This document shows, piece by piece, positions 61,019 through 64,000 of a stretch of 64,000 nucleotides of DNA. The DNA lies in contig NC_073744.1 of NCBI RefSeq assembly GCF_029784135.1, forward strand, positions 74,027,794 to 74,091,793. Reading direction: 5' to 3'. Positions within the stretch are counted from its first letter, which is position 1, and the number at the start of each line of letters is the position of its first letter. This DNA comes from Toxorhynchites rutilus septentrionalis. Lineage: Eukaryota; Arthropoda; Insecta; Diptera; Culicidae. The notes below the pieces were generated by a model that saw only the letters and a program-made list of their open reading frames with translations, was not told the DNA's origin and did no database searches. Both the position numbers and the translations under genes were made by a program.

Positions 61019-61791
61019 TCTATATACATAAAAATGGATTTCTGTCTGTCTGTCTGTCTGTCTGTCTGATTCTTATGGACTCGGAAACTACTGAATCGTT
61101 CGACATGAAAATTGGGATTTAAGGGTTTTTGGAGCCGAGGAAGGTTTTCATGATAGTTTGAGACCCCTCCCCCCATCCTAAGGGGGGCTGCCATACAAAT
61201 GAAAAACACAAACTCCTACATTACTCGAGAATTATCCAAGCCAACGAAACCAAAATTGGCATGTGAAAGTTTTAGGGTGCAATAAAAGTTTTTACGGTAG
61301 TTAGATACATCTCCCCTCTCTCTTAGGGGGGTGGCTGCCATACAAATGAAACACAAATTTCTGCATTACTCGGGAATTAATCAAGAAAACGAAATCAAAT
61401 TTGGCATGTGGAGGTTTCAAAATGCAATAAATGTTTCTGTGTTGGTTCGACGCTCCTTCCCCTCTCTTAGGGTGGGCTGTCATACAAATAAAAAACAAAT
61501 TTCTGCATAACTCGAAAACTAATCAACCAAATGGAGCCAAATTTGGCATGTGAAGATTTTAGGGGGCACGAAACGTTTCTATTCTAATCTTATATTATAA
61601 TGATGAGTTTTGGTAGAAGTTTTTAGTTTTTCAGTAAAAGGTTAATTCAACGGAGTCGATTAGATGATCAATCAATGAAAATTTCTGCGATTGGACTCAT
61701 GAACTTGCGCTTAGTAAGAAAACGTGAATGTTTGAAGGTATTGATGACAAAAACAAATTTTGGGCGGGACAAAGTTTGCCGGGTCAGCTAG
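61019..61791 (+). mobile_element. Helitron-like element, both ends, second of a tandem pair
   Basis: Opens TCTATATACATAAAAATGG, then TTTCTGTCTGTCTGTCTG. Three ~140 bp units and a shortened 3' region follow, ending GCCGGGTCAGCTAG at 61791 and followed by T. Non-autonomous. Confidence 0.85.
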
Positions 61792-62399
61792 TATTTAATA
61801 AAAAAAGACTACGTTTTTAAGATATTGCAGTGTATATTCTTTCCACGTTTAAACGTCGATTCTCTACAACTGTTTCTAAGAAACCATTTTGGAACGACTC
61901 ATAGGTTTTGAGACAGAATTGATGAAAGATTTCTCTTACTATAATCGACAGACCCTTTTCAAAACTTACTCCTGAGTCAAAATGGTCCCAATTTCCCATA
62001 TTTCCTCTAGTCTCAAACCTCAAACCAAACCAAACAAATAAAAACATTCACCCAAATCGAAAATGTATGTTCCTAAATTTTGCAACTCTTATGACGATTT
62101 TTTTTTCATTTGGATCTTTTGTAAGGAATCCATTTGTTTAATTTTTTACTTTTTGCACATTTCGCATACTTGGTGTCAAATCGTCTTTGTAGCTGGCAGC
62201 ACCATCTCAGATTTAATTCAACTTCGCATACTTCAAATCTCAGAACAAAATGCTACATATTTTACCACAGCCAAGCTAGCGATGATAGAAAAGACTGACA
62301 TTTCATTGACAGAAAACATGCTTTTTATTGGGTTACAGTGGCAAATGCACAGATAAAAGCAGATAAAACCTAGCTGCCGTGTCGTGTGCAGTTTTTGAA
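61792..62399. other. noncoding sequence, nothing recognised
   Basis: Short frames on both strands (61817-62047 minus, 62063-62356 plus) without recognisable domains. Confidence 0.4.
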
Positions 62400-63250
62400 A
62401 TCTAATAAAAAGACTACTTTTTGATGAGTATCAAATTTTTTTTCCTCAATTTTTATAAAAAATATAACTCAAAGACGTTCGAAATTTTAAAATTTTGGTC
62501 AAAGAATGGAATGTAGGATACTTTTTTAATTTAAAAAAATATCATTGAAAACAAACTATTCATGTTTTTTTTAATCATGCTGGAAAAACATACTTTGAAA
62601 ATTAAAATTTTAAAGAATAGCATTTATCACTATTCAGTTTTTTTGAATTACGCTGAAAAAACATATTTTGAAAATTTCAATTCATTTTTTTCGAATTGTT
62701 TTTTTAATATTATTTTTTAATTCTGTGAAAAATTAAATGAATAATTTTGGTCAGAGAATGAAATGCAGAATACTATTTTAATTTAAAAAATATCATTAAA
62801 AACTATTCAAGGTTTTTTAATTACCCCAAAAAACCTATTTTGAAAATTCAAATTCATTTTTCTGTATTTGTTTTCTAATTTCTGAAAAAGAATATGAAAA
62901 ATATGAAAAATAACAATTTTCAGTGAATGGAATGTAGGATATTTTTTTAATTAAACAATATAAATTTAAATTATTTTTTCGCGAATTTTGTTTTAATACT
63001 GAAAAAAAAATGTGGATAGTTTTGGGCAGGGAACGGGATGTGTGTATTATTTTTGTTTAAAAACATTCATTAATAACCATTCAAGATTTTTTTAAAATTA
63101 CTTTTTAAAATTTTGAATTCTGATAAAAATCATATGACTAAATAACAAAATAGCGAACAAGTTGACTTCTACAGAAAACAATTTTTTTCTGACGATAATT
63201 TCTTCATGTTTTTTTTCTGAAAAATCACAACAGAAGTTTAATTCTTAGGA
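62400..63250. repeat. degenerate AT-rich tandem repeat, about 4 units
   Basis: The marker (A/T)GAATG(G/A)AATG(T/C)AG(G/A)ATA occurs near 62504, 62755 and 62930, with a weaker version near 63030. T- and A-runs around it are also shared. Unit spacing varies from about 100 to 250 bp. Noncoding. Confidence 0.55.
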
Positions 63251-64000
63251 TTTTTGTGTGTAACTTTTCGCGATTGACATGTGAAGAACATCTTAAATAC
63301 CAGAATTTACACAATGTTACGAGTAAAACATTATTTTTCAGGAATCTCCATGCAAAAATGCAATATACTTCAAAAGCTCTAATAGATAGAAAGTTGGCGT
63401 TTTTGACAATACTTTTAATCTTATCAATAAATGCTGCCTCTACCGTGGCAATCCGTCAGCTTCTGTTCCGCCACTTCGCTGAACGGATGGTTCAGAATGC
63501 ATTCTCAGAATACGCACAAAGCAAGCTTAGTGCAGAGCTTGCATTGTCGCGCTGGAGCGAAGTAGAAGAGAAATAATGACTTAGGCCCAGCCTCTGTACT
63601 GAAAAATTGGAATGAAAGGGCCTGGCCGGGTAAGGGAGTAAAAAGTGCCCCCAAACCAAATCACTAGCTGTATGGCAAATATTGTAAAGGATATTAAACA
63701 AGAAATTTTGGCGGTTTATTTGAACCCCTATGTGGTTTGACGTAGGATCTATATTGAAAAACGTACTTTTTCGTTTATTTCACGCCATCCTCAAAATACC
63801 CGAGATAAGAATTTGAAAAAAATACTGAATGTGCATCTTACCACGGTGTATCAAGAAAAATTATCAAAAACAAATTTCATCAAAAATTTTAGTACTAAAA
63901 AAATATTGAAATTCAGAAAAAAATTTTTTTGGGATTTTGAAATTCAGTACTACTCTAATTCATATTTAAATGTGCTCTTACGGCTTTTCTAGATTGATAA
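63251..64000. other. noncoding sequence with an unassigned 106-codon frame
   Basis: A plus-strand open frame at 63256-63576 has a hydrophobic centre (FLTILLILSINAAS) followed by a charged tail, but nothing I recognise and no supporting context. The remainder (63590-64000) is AT-rich with no supported feature. Confidence 0.35.

Noticed and set aside
63256..63576. 106-codon frame with a hydrophobic segment
   Set aside because: No recognisable family, no gene context, flanked by degenerate AT-rich repeats.

Overview
The window reads as repeat-dominated nuclear DNA of a dipteran, most likely a culicine mosquito. The basis is family resemblance recalled without a search: an I/LOA-group LINE with the mosquito-type LADD active site, tRNA-derived SINEs, short-TIR MITEs with 2-4 bp target duplications, and Helitron-type elements ending in CTAG. 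I found no host protein-coding exon, rRNA gene or functional tRNA gene that I would defend. It is probably intergenic or deep-intron sequence.

Layout. 0-5 kb: minisatellite, a MITE nested in an older repeat, an octanucleotide array, a pogo-like relic and a GC-richer single-copy-looking island. 5.3-7.7 kb: 5'-truncated I/LOA-group LINE, minus strand. 8.3-10.7 kb: retroposon tail, long (TA)n and a Helitron with an internal ~140 bp minisatellite. 10.8-12.6 kb: deleted CR1/L2-group LINE. 12.9-14.8 kb: TIR element with a nested MITE. 15.6-21.5 kb: MITE, Helitrons, a long-TIR element and an island. 22-23.6 kb: island. 24.4-25.7 kb: nearly complete mariner with clean ends and a frameshifted transposase. 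26-30.9 kb: Helitron end, SINE, a TIR element with a tRNA-like box and a hAT end. 31.2-32.9 kb: island. 33.4-36 kb: stacked DNA transposons (pogo MITE, foldback-like element with a nested pogo MITE, SINE). 36-43.8 kb: extraordinary low-complexity tract with a 2.46 kb CATATTTT array, a GATTTCTT array and a ~300 bp AT-rich unit in inverted and direct copies. 44.8-51.2 kb: MITEs, an island, old repeats and a Helitron. 51.36-58.39 kb: complete-length Ty3/gypsy element, minus strand, with near-identical LTRs, a 4 bp TSD and a canonical -1 frameshift heptamer, but broken ORFs. 58.4-59.9 kb: island. 60.4-61.8 kb: two Helitrons joined end to end with no spacer. 62.4-64 kb: AT-rich degenerate repeats.

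The genes seen are transposon genes (gag, protease/RT, RNase H, integrase, two LINE RTs, mariner transposase), and every one carries at least one break. The non-autonomous elements (Helitron-like, MITEs, SINEs) would depend on enzymes encoded elsewhere. The most unusual items are the octanucleotide arrays with a 58 bp direct repeat on both flanks, the zero-gap tandem Helitrons, the TIR elements carrying tRNA-like boxes, and a MITE whose boundaries are confirmed by a paralogous empty copy 47 kb away.
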